A DNA stretch of 64,000 nt from Actinomycetospora lutea (GCF_028737205.1 NZ_JAQZAL010000009.1:1-64000); one strand, 5' to 3'. Positions 17,880-25,874 are shown, numbered from the stretch's first letter. The notes: generated by a model from the letters alone, not told the origin. A program made the numbers and translations.

Positions 17880-18656
17880 TCAGACCACCTCGACGGTCGA
17901 TCCCGGACGCAGGGTCGGTGCCCGCCGGGCAACCGCGAGCAGGATCGCCGTCACGACCCGCAGGAGGTAGGCCGACGACCGGAAGGCGTTCTGACTCGGC
18001 GTCCCGGCGGTCCGCTCGCGCATCGCCACCGGGATCTGCGCGATCCGCAAGTCCGCGCGGCTCGCCAGGACGAGTGCTTCGACGGTGTCTCCGAGGTACT
18101 CCTCGGGAAAGTCGAACGCGAACAACGACAGCGCACGACCATTCACCATCCGGAACCCGGAGGTCGGATCGGTGAGCGGAGTTCCGACCAGCCGGGAGAG
18201 GGTGGAGGCCAGCAAGCACATCGCCCAGCGGCGGGGACCGCGGACCACGTACTCGCCCATCCCGGCGAACCGGGCACCGACGACGACGTCGGCCTCATCG
18301 AGGGCGGAGCGCAGGCGTGCGATGTCCGCCGGGTCGTGCTGACCGTCCGCGTCGACCTGGACGACGCAGTCGTATCCCTCCTCGTAGGCGAATCGGTACG
18401 CGGCTCGCATCGCACCACCGACCCCGAGGTTGAACGGGAGGGACATGACCCTGGCACCGGCCGCGCGGGCGACCTCAGCGGTTCGGTCGGTGGAGCCGTC
18501 GTCGACGACGAGAAGATCCGCCAACGGCTGGGACGCCCGGACCTCCGCCACCACTCGAGCGATCGACTCGGCCTCGTTGAGAGCAGGCAGGACGACGAGC
18601 AGCGAAGCCGCTCGCACCTCCCGGTGACCCCGATGTGCGGGCGCTGCGAGCGTCAT
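17880..18656 (-). CDS. GT2 glycosyltransferase (polyprenyl-phosphate sugar synthase-like)
   Basis: A 258-residue GT-A enzyme: LLVVLPALNEAESIARVV, VVDDGSTDRTAEVAR, GVGGAMRAAYRFA, the DXD-type VQVDADGQHDP, and GSRF-like VGARFAGMGEY. It resembles dolichol/polyprenyl-phosphate mannosyl- or glucosyltransferases and would charge a lipid carrier with a sugar for GT-C enzymes, such as the membrane protein at 12601. It is translationally adjacent to the DUF2304 gene. ATG 18656 fits the family start; an upstream frame to 18716 is less likely. No strong ribosome site is visible. Confidence 0.87.
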   Translation of the reverse strand: MTLAAPAHRGHREVRAASLLVVLPALNEAESIARVVAEVRASQPLADLLVVDDGSTDRTAEVARAAGARVMSLPFNLGVGGAMRAAYRFAYEEGYDCVVQVDADGQHDPADIARLRSALDEADVVVGARFAGMGEYVVRGPRRWAMCLLASTLSRLVGTPLTDPTSGFRMVNGRALSLFAFDFPEEYLGDTVEALVLASRADLRIAQIPVAMRERTAGTPSQNAFRSSAYLLRVVTAILLAVARRAPTLRPGSTVEVV

Positions 18657-19056
18657 GATCGGCCGCGTCCGCCGTGGCGGGCTGCCTCGATGGCCGCTGT
18701 CCTCCGTCGACCGCAACCGCAGATCCCCACTGTGCCCATCCCCACGTTTCGGAGGCTAGTGCGGCGAATCCCGTCGACGAGTGCGACACCCCGGAAGGAG
18801 TCACGCCGTCGGCCACGATCCGCGCGGGACGTCGGGATCCTGCTCCACCCGTGCACAGTCGGGGCCGCCTCGGACCTGCTGCGGCTGGTCAGGTCTCACG
18901 GATGGCGTCCGGACAGCCACCCACGACTCCCCCGCCGGGGGTTGTCTCCCCACGGCGGGGGGCGCACCCGATCGTCGCGGTGCCCCGTCCGGCGCACCCT
19001 CGACCCCTCACGACCCGACGTCGGAACGGGTCCCGGTATCCCCGGAGGCGGTCGAG
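18657..19056. other. Divergent intergenic region, 400 bp
   Basis: This is the gap between the leftward GT2 gene and the rightward dioxygenase-like gene. The last 112 bp (18945-19056) are duplicated at 23396-23507 in front of the decayed gene copy. It contains no convincing gene; the frames spanning it are shadows. Confidence 0.55.
18945..19056 (+). repeat. Upstream repeat, copy 1 of 2
   Basis: This stretch, from TCTCCCCACGG to GGAGGCGGTCGAG, recurs nearly identically at 23396-23507 in the same orientation. It ends exactly at the ATG of the dioxygenase-like gene and includes its ribosome site GGAGGC. It is part of a larger duplication covering the gene itself. Confidence 0.85.
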
Positions 19057-20118
19057 ATGATCGAGCCCCGCGACCTCGCCACCCCCGCGGAGGGCCTGGC
19101 CCTCGCCCGGCTGGTCACCGGCGAGATCCGTCGGATCGGCCGCCACGCGCTCCCGGACACGGTGCTGGACGCTCTCGCCGAGATCGCCGATCAGCACCGG
19201 GGCCGGGACCCGTTCCTCGACGCGTTCCTCGACGCCGTCCTCGCCCGGCACCGCGACCGGTTCCGGAACGCCGGGTATCTCGCGCTCCCCCTGCTCGAGG
19301 AGATCCTCCGGGACACGGCGCTCACCGCCGAGCGCCTCTCCGCGCTGCTGCTCGCCGACGTCGTCCGACACGAGAACCGCCACCCGGGGGCGGTCGATCC
19401 CGCGCTGCGCCGCAAGCGCATCCGCCAGGCGATGCGGTTCGTCGGGACGGTCGAGCGCTCCCCGGCCGACGACGCACCTCCGCCGCGGACCCTCGCCGGC
19501 GACTGGTTGGAGCTCACCGTCCTGCCGGTGTCGACCGAGCACGACGAGTACTTCTTCATCCGCGCCCTGCAGGCCCACGAGCTCGTGTTCACCACCCTGA
19601 CCGGGCTGGTCCGCTCCGCCACCGACGCGGTCCGGGCCGGGCGGCACGACGAGGCGACCGCGCTGCTGCGTCGCGCGTCGAGCGTGTTCGAGCGGGCGAG
19701 CCTGCTGTTCCGCCTCGTGGCCACGATGCGCCCCGCGGCGTTCCACGCGTTCCGCCGGTTCACCGAGGGCGCCAGCGCCATCCAGTCCGAGTCCTACAAA
19801 CGGTTCGAGCTGGCGTGCGGCGAGCCGGGCCCGGCGCGCCTCGACTCCGAGGCGTTCGCCGGGGTCCCCGCCGTCCGCGCGGAGGCCGGCCACCACGACA
19901 ACCTCGCCCGTGCCCTGGCCGACGGGCCGCGCTCGCAGGTCCTCGACGCCGCCGCCGCGGACCTCGAGCAGGCCCACCAGCGGTGGAAGACCACCCACCA
20001 CGGCCTCGCGGCCCGCATGCTCGGCGACGCCACGGGCTCGGGCTACACCGCCGGCGTTCCCTATCTGGCCGCGTGCCGCGAGAACCGGCTGATGGTCGTC
20101 CGCGACCACGCGGCCTGA
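19057..20118 (+). CDS. Divergent tryptophan 2,3-dioxygenase-like haem protein
   Basis: A 353-residue protein. Residues 160-340 follow the tryptophan 2,3-dioxygenase family: EHDEYFFIRALQAHELVF (161-178), RPAAFHAFR (225-233), SAIQSESYKRFE (240-251), and KTTHHGLAARMLGDATGSGYT with GVPYL (311-337). H314 or H315 would be the proximal haem ligand. The distal histidine of the canonical FIxxHQxxELWF is leucine here (L171), with a histidine three residues on (H174). It carries an N-terminal extension of about 115 residues. It may be a dioxygenase of other aromatics or a monooxygenase. No kynurenine-pathway neighbours are present. GGAGG lies 8 bases before ATG 19057. Confidence 0.72.
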   Translation: MIEPRDLATPAEGLALARLVTGEIRRIGRHALPDTVLDALAEIADQHRGRDPFLDAFLDAVLARHRDRFRNAGYLALPLLEEILRDTALTAERLSALLLADVVRHENRHPGAVDPALRRKRIRQAMRFVGTVERSPADDAPPPRTLAGDWLELTVLPVSTEHDEYFFIRALQAHELVFTTLTGLVRSATDAVRAGRHDEATALLRRASSVFERASLLFRLVATMRPAAFHAFRRFTEGASAIQSESYKRFELACGEPGPARLDSEAFAGVPAVRAEAGHHDNLARALADGPRSQVLDAAAADLEQAHQRWKTTHHGLAARMLGDATGSGYTAGVPYLAACRENRLMVVRDHAA

Positions 20119-20278
20119 GCCGGCACCCAGCACGCGGGCAGGCCGAGGTCACCGACCCCGGGCGCGCATCGCGCATCGACGGTGGCTCTCGTCCCGATCC
20201 CGTGCGGGTCGCCAGGTAGGGCTCGCCGCGGGCAGGTGGTCGTCCAGGTACTCGAGCGCGAGCGCCTCGTCCCCGTGC

Positions 20279-20668
20279 CTAACGGGTGCTCCCATCGCCC
20301 GACCTCTCGGTGCGCAGTCGGGCCTCCTCGCGCTGCACCTCGGCGCGAAGGCTGCGCTCGCGACGCAGCCACTCCGGCTGTTCTTCCTTCAGCGCCGTGA
20401 TCTGTACGGTGGTCAGCGGCTCGGTGATCTCGGCCCGGGCCAGACCGGAGATCGACACACCGAGCCGGTCCGCGACGACCGGGCGCGGGTGCGGGCCGTC
20501 GCGCCGCAGCTCGCGCAGCCAGGCCGGCGGATCGGCCTGCAGGGCGTCGAGCTGGTCGCGAGACACGACACCGTCGCGGAACTCGGCGGGGGTCGCGTGG
20601 AGGTGCACGCCCAGTTTCTTCGCCGCCGTCGCGGGCTTCATCGTCTGCGTCGCCCTCTGCCGAGTCAT
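20279..20668 (-). CDS. DUF5997 family protein
   Basis: A 129-residue, charged, cytosolic protein with MKPATAAKKLGVHLHATPAEF near its start and ADRLGVSISGLARAEI in the middle, a helix-turn-helix-like stretch. This matches the actinobacterial DUF5997 family, typically found divergent from or beside an HTH-less LysR-like protein, as here. It may supply the DNA-binding function missing from that partner; this is inference. A GATAAT element ends 8 bases before the ATG at 20668 with no ribosome site, suggesting a leaderless mRNA. Confidence 0.75.
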   Translation of the reverse strand: MTRQRATQTMKPATAAKKLGVHLHATPAEFRDGVVSRDQLDALQADPPAWLRELRRDGPHPRPVVADRLGVSISGLARAEITEPLTTVQITALKEEQPEWLRRERSLRAEVQREEARLRTERSGDGSTR

Positions 20669-20672
20669 CGGC

Positions 20673-20685
20673 CCAGATTATCTGG
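20673..20685. promoter_or_regulatory. Inverted repeat in the DUF5997/LysR-like divergent promoter
   Basis: CCAGAT-T-ATCTGG is a perfect 6-1-6 inverted repeat in the 42-bp gap between two divergent starts. It overlaps the leftward -10 candidate (GATAAT on the minus strand), a position suited to autorepression of both genes. Confidence 0.55.
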
Positions 20686-20710
20686 CCCGATCGGCCGATA
20701 GCCTGAGCCC

Positions 20711-21406
20711 GTGACCGATCCCGGCGAGCCCGCGCCCTTCCGGCTCGGCTACGTCCCGGGTGTCACACCGGGCAAGTGGGCGCGGATCTGGGCCGAGCGT
20801 CGTCCCGACGTTCCCCTCGATCTCCTCAGCGCGACCACGGGCGAGGTGGTGGACCACATCCGGGCCGGTGCGGTGGACGCCGGTGTGGTCCGGCTGCCGA
20901 TCGACCGTGCCGGGCTGCACGCGATCCCGCTCTACACCGAGACCACGGTGGCCGTCGTGCCGAAGGAGCACGAACTCACCACCGTCGCGGAGGTAGAGCT
21001 CGACGATCTGGCGGACGACATCGTCCTCCGTCCGCGGGACGACACCCTCCCCTGGCCCGGCGACAGGCCGGGCCGAGCGGCGGCATTCGACCCCACGACG
21101 ACGGCCGAGGCGATCGAGCTCGTCGCCGCAGGAGTCGGGCTGCTGGTCCTCCCCCAGTCGCTGGCGCGCCTGCACCACAGACGGGACCTCGCTCACCGAC
21201 CGGTGACCGACGCGCCCCGGTCCGGCGTCGTCCTCACCTGGCCGGACCCGGACAACACCGAGCTGATGGAGGAGTTCATCGGAATCGTCCGCGGACGCAC
21301 GGCCAACAGTTCCCGCACCCCCCGCCGTCGGGACGGCCCGCCACCAGGCACCCCCACCCCCTCGAAGAAGGGATCCACCGCGCGCCGGGCGGCCCGCCGT
21401 CGGTGA
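20711..21406 (+). CDS. LysR-type effector-binding domain protein lacking HTH
   Basis: A 231-residue protein that starts directly in the LysR substrate-binding fold (FRLGYVPGVTPGKWARIWAE). It continues through IRAGAVDAGVVRLPID, LYTETTVAVVPKEHEL and ELVAAGVGLLVLPQSLARL. The winged helix-turn-helix of about 60-90 residues that LysR regulators carry at the N-terminus is absent. The C-terminal 35 residues are a basic proline- and arginine-rich tail. It is divergent from the DUF5997 gene, the usual pairing. It probably acts as a ligand-sensing partner rather than a DNA binder on its own. Confidence 0.82.
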   Translation: MTDPGEPAPFRLGYVPGVTPGKWARIWAERRPDVPLDLLSATTGEVVDHIRAGAVDAGVVRLPIDRAGLHAIPLYTETTVAVVPKEHELTTVAEVELDDLADDIVLRPRDDTLPWPGDRPGRAAAFDPTTTAEAIELVAAGVGLLVLPQSLARLHHRRDLAHRPVTDAPRSGVVLTWPDPDNTELMEEFIGIVRGRTANSSRTPRRRDGPPPGTPTPSKKGSTARRAARRR

Positions 21407-21528
21407 CCACCGGGGACGAGATCCCGGGTTGCGGGTTCGGGTCCCTGACCGCGCACGCTCAGCCCCACTGGACGGGGTCACCGTCGCCCGTCAACCGGGA
21501 TCATCGGTCCGTTCCTAGGCTGCCGCGC

Positions 21529-21939
21529 ATGCGCACGCTCCATCTCGGACTCCGCGTCACCGACCTGGAGCGCTCGCTGGCCTTCTACACCGCTCTCGGT
21601 GACGCCGAGCTCGGCCGCGTCCCCGACACCCCGTTCGGCAGCCTCACCATGCTCGCGCTGCCCGACGACCCGTTCGTCGGCCTCGAGCTCGTCCACGACC
21701 CCGCCCGACCCGTGACCAGCACCGAAGCCGTCAATCACCTCGTCGTGCAGACCGACGACCTCGACGCCACGGTCACCGAGCTCGCCGCCCGGGGCGTCCC
21801 TGCCGAACCGCCGACCGAACCCGGGCCGGGGCTGCGGACGGCCTGGCTGACCGATCCGGACGGGTACCGGATCGAGCTCGTGCAGTGGCCGGCCGGACAC
21901 CCCGCCGGCATGACCGCCGCCGACTTCGAGGGCGGGTGA
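21529..21939 (+). CDS. VOC/glyoxalase-fold protein
   Basis: A 136-residue protein of the vicinal-oxygen-chelate superfamily with two paired beta-alpha-beta-beta-beta modules: LHLGLRVTDLERSLAFYTALG, then VNHLVVQTDDLDATVTELAARG and WLTDPDGYRIELVQW. Likely metal ligands are the early His and the late Glu (IELVQ). Members include glyoxalases, extradiol dioxygenases and resistance proteins; the substrate is not predictable. TAGGCT seven bases before ATG 21529 suggests a leaderless start. It converges with the SnoaL-like gene 10 bp away. Confidence 0.82.
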   Translation: MRTLHLGLRVTDLERSLAFYTALGDAELGRVPDTPFGSLTMLALPDDPFVGLELVHDPARPVTSTEAVNHLVVQTDDLDATVTELAARGVPAEPPTEPGPGLRTAWLTDPDGYRIELVQWPAGHPAGMTAADFEGG

Positions 21940-21949
21940 GCCGATCCCG

Positions 21950-22360
21950 TCAGCCGTTCGCCGCGTCGACGGCCTCGATCACACGGAGGTCGTCGCGGAC
22001 CGCCCAGTGCTCGGTGAGGTGCTCGCCGTCGGTCGCGAAGACGTGGAGCTGCTTCCAGGCGATCCGGGCGCCGCTCGGCGCCCGGTCCCCCAGCCAGGGC
22101 ATCCCGCGGCCGACGTGCCGGCCGTGCAGGGTCACCCACACCGCGATCCGCCCGTCGTCGAGCCTGCCCCAGCCGTGCAGCTCCGCCCGGCGCTCCTCGA
22201 AGCTGGAGGCGATCCAGCCCCAGACCTCGTCCCAGGTCCCCGGCCCGCGTTGCCCGCTGACGTGGTCGTGCAGATCGCGCCGCATCATCGCCTGGAACTC
22301 GGGCTCGCCGTGCGCGATCCACCCGGCGTAGGCCTGCGCGACCTGCTCTGCGTCGAGCAC
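21950..22360 (-). CDS. SnoaL-like / NTF2-fold protein
   Basis: A 136-residue NTF2-fold protein: VAQAYAGWIAHGEPEFQAMMRRDLHDHV near the start, then WKQLHVFATDGEHLTEHWAVRDDLRVIEAV at the end, typical of the SnoaL-like group. The function is unknown. GTG 22360 is preceded by AAGGTGGGTCC. The longer frame to 23404 overlaps the acetyltransferase gene and is a shadow. Confidence 0.75.
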   Translation of the reverse strand: MLDAEQVAQAYAGWIAHGEPEFQAMMRRDLHDHVSGQRGPGTWDEVWGWIASSFEERRAELHGWGRLDDGRIAVWVTLHGRHVGRGMPWLGDRAPSGARIAWKQLHVFATDGEHLTEHWAVRDDLRVIEAVDAANG

Positions 22361-22431
22361 GGACCCACCTTGGCACGGGGACGACGTCGTGGTCACCGTC
22401 GCGACCCACGCGTCACGGTCGGCCGAGCCGC

Positions 22432-23283
22432 TCACGGCCGCCGCACCAGGGTCGCGCGGGTGTAGAGCAGGTCGAAGCCGCGACGCTGGGCGTTGCGGTG
22501 GGACCGCGAGCCGGGCTGGGTGACGATCACCGCCACGTCGCAGCCGGCGGCGCGGGCGTCGGCCAGCCGAGCGGCGAGAAGGGCGGACTGCACGCCGCGA
22601 CGCCGGTGGGCCGGGGCGGTCCCGGCGCCGGCGAACTGGGCGATGCCCTCGGTGGCGCGGAGCTCGGCGCCGCCGGCGAGGACGCCGTCGAGCAGGGCGG
22701 CGTAGCGGACGAGGCCGGCCGCGGCGGAGTCGCGCTGGGCGGCCTCGATGGCCTCGGCCGGGAACTCGTCGTGCGACGGCACGCCGTCGACGTCGGGGTG
22801 CGTGGACGCCTCGACGACGACCGGCAGCCACGCCTCGAACTCGTCGTCGCCGCTGCGGCGGACCTCGACGCCCTCGGGCGCCACCGGGTCGTCGGTGGCC
22901 GCGAGGTCGCGTCCGAGGACGTTCTCGAACCCCTCCAGCCGATAGCCCCGGTCGCCGAGCATCGCGGCGAGGTCCGGGTCGCCGAGGTGGGCGAGCTCGA
23001 TCGAGGTGGGCGCGCCGTGCGCGGTGTAGGCCCTCTCGACCGCGGCCAGCTCGCCCGGTGACGGCACGCCGCCGAACCCGAGCCCGACGACCTTGGTGTA
23101 GGGCGACCCGGCGCCGGCGAACACCGCGGCCCCGCCGGCCAGCGGCGTCACGAATCCCGGGACCCCGGAGCGGGCCGCCGAGGCGCGTGCGACGGTGCCG
23201 ATCAGGTCGACCTCCGCCCGCTCGATCCGGGCCGCGAGCGCGGTGTCGCAGAACAGGGATGTGCGGGGGTGCGCGGTGGTCAT
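22432..23283 (-). CDS. GNAT family N-acetyltransferase
   Basis: A 283-residue protein whose C-terminal half is a GNAT domain. The acetyl-CoA-binding loop is AGAGTAPAHRRRGVQSALLAARLADARAAGCDVAV (motif A, with the R-R-x-G-V/A signature), followed by SHRNAQRRGFDLLYTRATL. The N-terminal half (1-130) is an additional degenerate GNAT-like region, as in two-domain GNATs. The substrate is unknown. The ATG at 23283 fits the family start; the ribosome site is weak. Confidence 0.85.
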   Translation of the reverse strand: MTTAHPRTSLFCDTALAARIERAEVDLIGTVARASAARSGVPGFVTPLAGGAAVFAGAGSPYTKVVGLGFGGVPSPGELAAVERAYTAHGAPTSIELAHLGDPDLAAMLGDRGYRLEGFENVLGRDLAATDDPVAPEGVEVRRSGDDEFEAWLPVVVEASTHPDVDGVPSHDEFPAEAIEAAQRDSAAAGLVRYAALLDGVLAGGAELRATEGIAQFAGAGTAPAHRRRGVQSALLAARLADARAAGCDVAVIVTQPGSRSHRNAQRRGFDLLYTRATLVRRP

Positions 23284-23395
23284 GGCCGGCCTCGGGTGCG
23301 TGCGGGCGTGTCGCCCCGACCGTAGGGACGGCCGCCCGCGGCGCCCACCGGTTTCCCCGGTATCGCCGGGTGGAGACCCACCTCCGCCGAGGGGG

Positions 23396-23692
23396 TCTCC
23401 CCACGGCCGGGGGCGCACCCGATCGTCGCGGTGCCCCGTCCCGCGCACCCTCGACCCTCCACGACCCGACGTCGGAACGGGTCCCGGTATCCCCGGAGGC
23501 GGTCGAGCGTGTTCGAGCGGGCGAGCCTACTGTTCCGCCTCGTGGCCACGATGCGCCCCGCGGCGTTCCACGCGTTCCGCCGGTTCACCGAGGGCGCCGG
23601 CGCCATCCAGACCGAGTCCTACACACGGTTCGAGCTGGCGTGCGGCGTGCCGCGAGAACCGGCTGATGGTCGTCCGCGAGCACGCGGCCTGA
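23396..23692 (+). pseudogene. Decayed copy of the tryptophan-dioxygenase-like gene
   Basis: 112 bp of upstream sequence (23396-23507) followed by 185 bp (23508-23692) match the locus at 18945-20118 with only about five differences in the coding part. Relative to the intact gene, 626 bp are missing between two GTCGAG hexamers (19051-19056 and 19677-19682). Another 251 bp are missing between short GCG repeats (19820-19822 and 20071-20073). What remains covers FERASLLFRLVATMRPAAFH to RFELACG, joined to REHAA. The start codon and haem-ligand region are lost, so it cannot make the enzyme. Confidence 0.92.
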
Positions 23693-23743
23693 TCTCGGCG
23701 TGGCGGACGGACGCTCCGTGGTGTGGTCGACGACGCGCACGCG

Positions 23744-24358
23744 TCATGGTGGCGCCCGGCGGATCCCGTGGCAGACGATGTCGACGAGTCCGTCGAGCCA
23801 GTCGCCCGTGGGTTCGGCACGCTCGAGCAGTGTTCGGTGGATGATGGCGCCGACCAGGGTGAAGATTGCCTGTCGTGGTTCGACTCCCTCGCGCCACTCC
23901 CCGCGGGCGCGGGCGCGGTCGGCGATGGAGAACACCGTGTCGGCGCGACCACTGACCCGCCGTGAGGCATCGGTGCTCACGTCGTTCCCGGCGGTGGTCG
24001 ACAGGGCGGCCCTGAGGAGCGCGATGCCGTCGGGCCGGGCCGCGAGCTCGGCGATGGGCAGGGCGAGCGCATACAGGTCGCCGTGCAGGCTGCCGGTGTC
24101 GGGGCTCTCGACGAACTCGTCACGCAGCCCGTCCATGGCTGCCGCGACCAGTGCTTCCCGGGTGGGCCATCGTCGGTAGACGCTGGTCTTGTTGACCTCG
24201 GCGCGGCGGGCGACGCGCTCGACGCTGAGCCCCTCGAACCCGGTCTCGGCGAGCTCTGCGCGTACCGACGCGAGCACAGCGGCGGTGACCGCGGCGCCGC
24301 GCGGGCGCCCGGCGTCGCGCCGCCGAGGTGAGCCGGGTGGCGTGGAGGTCGACGTCAC
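23744..24358 (-). CDS. TetR family transcriptional regulator
   Basis: A 204-residue TetR repressor. The N-terminal HTH (about residues 25-70) reads AVLASVRAELAETGFEGLSVERVARRAEVNKTSVYRRWPTREAL in outline. It is followed by an all-helical ligand domain ending in IFTLVGAIIHRTLLERAEP, typical of TetR_C domains. The start is GTG 24358. It lies 61 bp downstream of the P450 gene in the same direction, so it is probably co-transcribed. The palindrome upstream of the P450 gene (25686-25708) is the obvious candidate operator, giving autoregulation. Confidence 0.9.
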   Translation of the reverse strand: MTSTSTPPGSPRRRDAGRPRGAAVTAAVLASVRAELAETGFEGLSVERVARRAEVNKTSVYRRWPTREALVAAAMDGLRDEFVESPDTGSLHGDLYALALPIAELAARPDGIALLRAALSTTAGNDVSTDASRRVSGRADTVFSIADRARARGEWREGVEPRQAIFTLVGAIIHRTLLERAEPTGDWLDGLVDIVCHGIRRAPP

Positions 24359-24397
24359 GCGGTCATGCTCGTCGTCCCGACAGGCTGTTTCAATCCG

Positions 24398-24407
24398 GTC
24401 CCGGGAC
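24398..24407. promoter_or_regulatory. 10-bp palindrome between P450 and TetR genes
   Basis: GTCCCGGGAC is a perfect 10-bp palindrome in the 61-bp gap between the two genes, with a CGGTCCCG direct repeat beside it. It could be a weak regulatory or processing site, but in DNA this GC-rich it may be chance. Confidence 0.2.
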
Positions 24408-24419
24408 AGGCGGTCCCGC

Positions 24420-25673
24420 TCACAGGATCACCGGCAACGACTCGAGCCCGCGCACGATCGGTCCACCCCGCCACGCGGCAGGAGCCGTGGGGTCGGGACG
24501 TCGCAGCGTCGGCGCCCTGCGCAGCAGGGCCGGGATCGCGATCTGGGCCTCGAGCCGCGCCAGCGATGCGCCCAGGCAGTAGTGCGGGCCCTTGCCGAAG
24601 GCCAGGTGCGGATTCGGCCAGCGGGTCAGGTCCAGGCGGTCGGGGTCGGGGAAGATCGAGGGGTCGCGATTCGCCGACGCGATCACGGCCAGCACCAGGG
24701 ACCCCCGGGGAACGGTGTGATCGGCGATGACGACATCGCGGTCGACCCAGCGCTCGGTCGCGGTCTCCACCGGGCTGGTGAAACGCAGCAGCTCCTCGAC
24801 CGCGGTCCTCATCGCCTCGGGATCATCACTCCGGGCGCGAAGCAGGTCGGCGTGCTCGGGGTTCTCCAGCAGGGCCAAGGTACCCACGCCGATGAGGTTG
24901 ACCGTGGTCTCGTGGCCCGCGGTGAGCAACAGGACCAGCATCGCCACGATCTCGTCGGTCGTGAGCCGGTCACCTCCATCACGGGCCGAGACCAGCGCGG
25001 AGACCAGGTCGTCCCGCGGGTCCCGGCTGCGCACCGTGATCAGCCGGCGCAGGTAGCGCATGAACACCAGGACCGACCCGATGCTGCGCAGCGGACGCTC
25101 GCCGATGGAGAGCAGAGCCCGGGTCCAGCCGCGGAAGCGCGAGACGTCCTTCTCGGGCACGCCGATGATCCGCGCGATCATGATCAGCGGGAGCGGTACG
25201 GCGTAGTCGTTGATCAGGTCCATCGAGCCGTGTCGCGCTGCGATGTCGAGCAGCGAGTCCGAGAGGCACGCGGCCTGGTCGCGCATCTGCTCGATCCGGC
25301 GCGGGGTGAACGCCTGGTGCACGAGGCGACGCAGGCGATCGTGGTCCGGTCCGTCGACGCTGAGCAGCCCTCGCTCGAGCGACGCCAGCGCCTTCGGCAC
25401 CCTCGGGGTGGCCGGCGGCTGCTGCGTGGTCAGGGCGTCGTGGCGGTTCTTGCGCATCCGCGGATCGCGGAGTGCCGCCTCGACGTCGCCGTACCGCGTG
25501 ACCGCCCAGGCCGTGCTTCCTCGAACCCACCGCACCGGCTGCACCGGTGCGTCGGCCCGCAGCCGCTCCCAGAAGCCGAACGGGTCGACCGCGAACTGCC
25601 TGCTCGTGATGTCCACCGACGCCAGCTCGCTCGCCGGGACACTGCTCCAGGCCGGCGTCGGTGTCCTGCGCAT
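24420..25673 (-). CDS. Cytochrome P450
   Basis: A 417-residue class I bacterial P450. The I-helix oxygen-activation motif TAGHETT is at 251-257, the ExxR motif is within EELLR (293-297), and the haem-thiolate loop FGKGPHYCLGA has Cys366. It has no membrane anchor, so it is soluble and needs a ferredoxin and reductase, which are not encoded nearby. The substrate is unknown. I favour ATG 25673 because GGAGG abuts the earlier ATG (25679) but is correctly spaced from this one. Transcription starts near an 9-5-9 palindrome and continues into the TetR gene. Confidence 0.93.
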   Translation of the reverse strand: MRRTPTPAWSSVPASELASVDITSRQFAVDPFGFWERLRADAPVQPVRWVRGSTAWAVTRYGDVEAALRDPRMRKNRHDALTTQQPPATPRVPKALASLERGLLSVDGPDHDRLRRLVHQAFTPRRIEQMRDQAACLSDSLLDIAARHGSMDLINDYAVPLPLIMIARIIGVPEKDVSRFRGWTRALLSIGERPLRSIGSVLVFMRYLRRLITVRSRDPRDDLVSALVSARDGGDRLTTDEIVAMLVLLLTAGHETTVNLIGVGTLALLENPEHADLLRARSDDPEAMRTAVEELLRFTSPVETATERWVDRDVVIADHTVPRGSLVLAVIASANRDPSIFPDPDRLDLTRWPNPHLAFGKGPHYCLGASLARLEAQIAIPALLRRAPTLRRPDPTAPAAWRGGPIVRGLESLPVIL

Positions 25674-25685
25674 GTCCATCCTCCA

Positions 25686-25708
25686 CTTTGCAACGACTTG
25701 TTGCAAAG
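25686..25708. promoter_or_regulatory. TetR-type operator upstream of the P450 gene
   Basis: CTTTGCAAC-GACTT-GTTGCAAAG is a perfect 9-bp inverted repeat with a 5-bp spacer, AT-rich against its surroundings. It starts 13 bp upstream of the P450 ATG. On the minus strand a -10-like TATCTT borders its outer edge, so the site would cover the start of transcription. The adjacent TetR gene is the natural ligand-responsive repressor. Confidence 0.75.
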
Positions 25709-25874
25709 ATAGCGGGTGGTCCTCCCTCCGGCCAGCTCGTGAGGTGACCGGCCGCGGGCGCCGAGCTCCGGCCGGCGAGGCGGCGTCAGGTCGTGAGGTC
25801 CACCACGGCGGGCTGGTCGCCGGATCGAGACCCGTTCGGCGGCCCCGCCGACGAGGGCCACCCACCCCGCACCG

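Noticed and set aside
17838-19056. Long plus-strand frame antisense to the GT2 gene and running towards the dioxygenase-like gene
   Set aside because: It is low-complexity and out of frame with the dioxygenase-like gene. The minus strand has well-formed GT2 and DUF2304 proteins there.
24398-24407. GTCCCGGGAC palindrome as the main TetR operator
   Set aside because: A far longer and AT-rich palindrome lies at the P450 promoter, where transcription of both genes should begin. The short one is listed only as a weak site.
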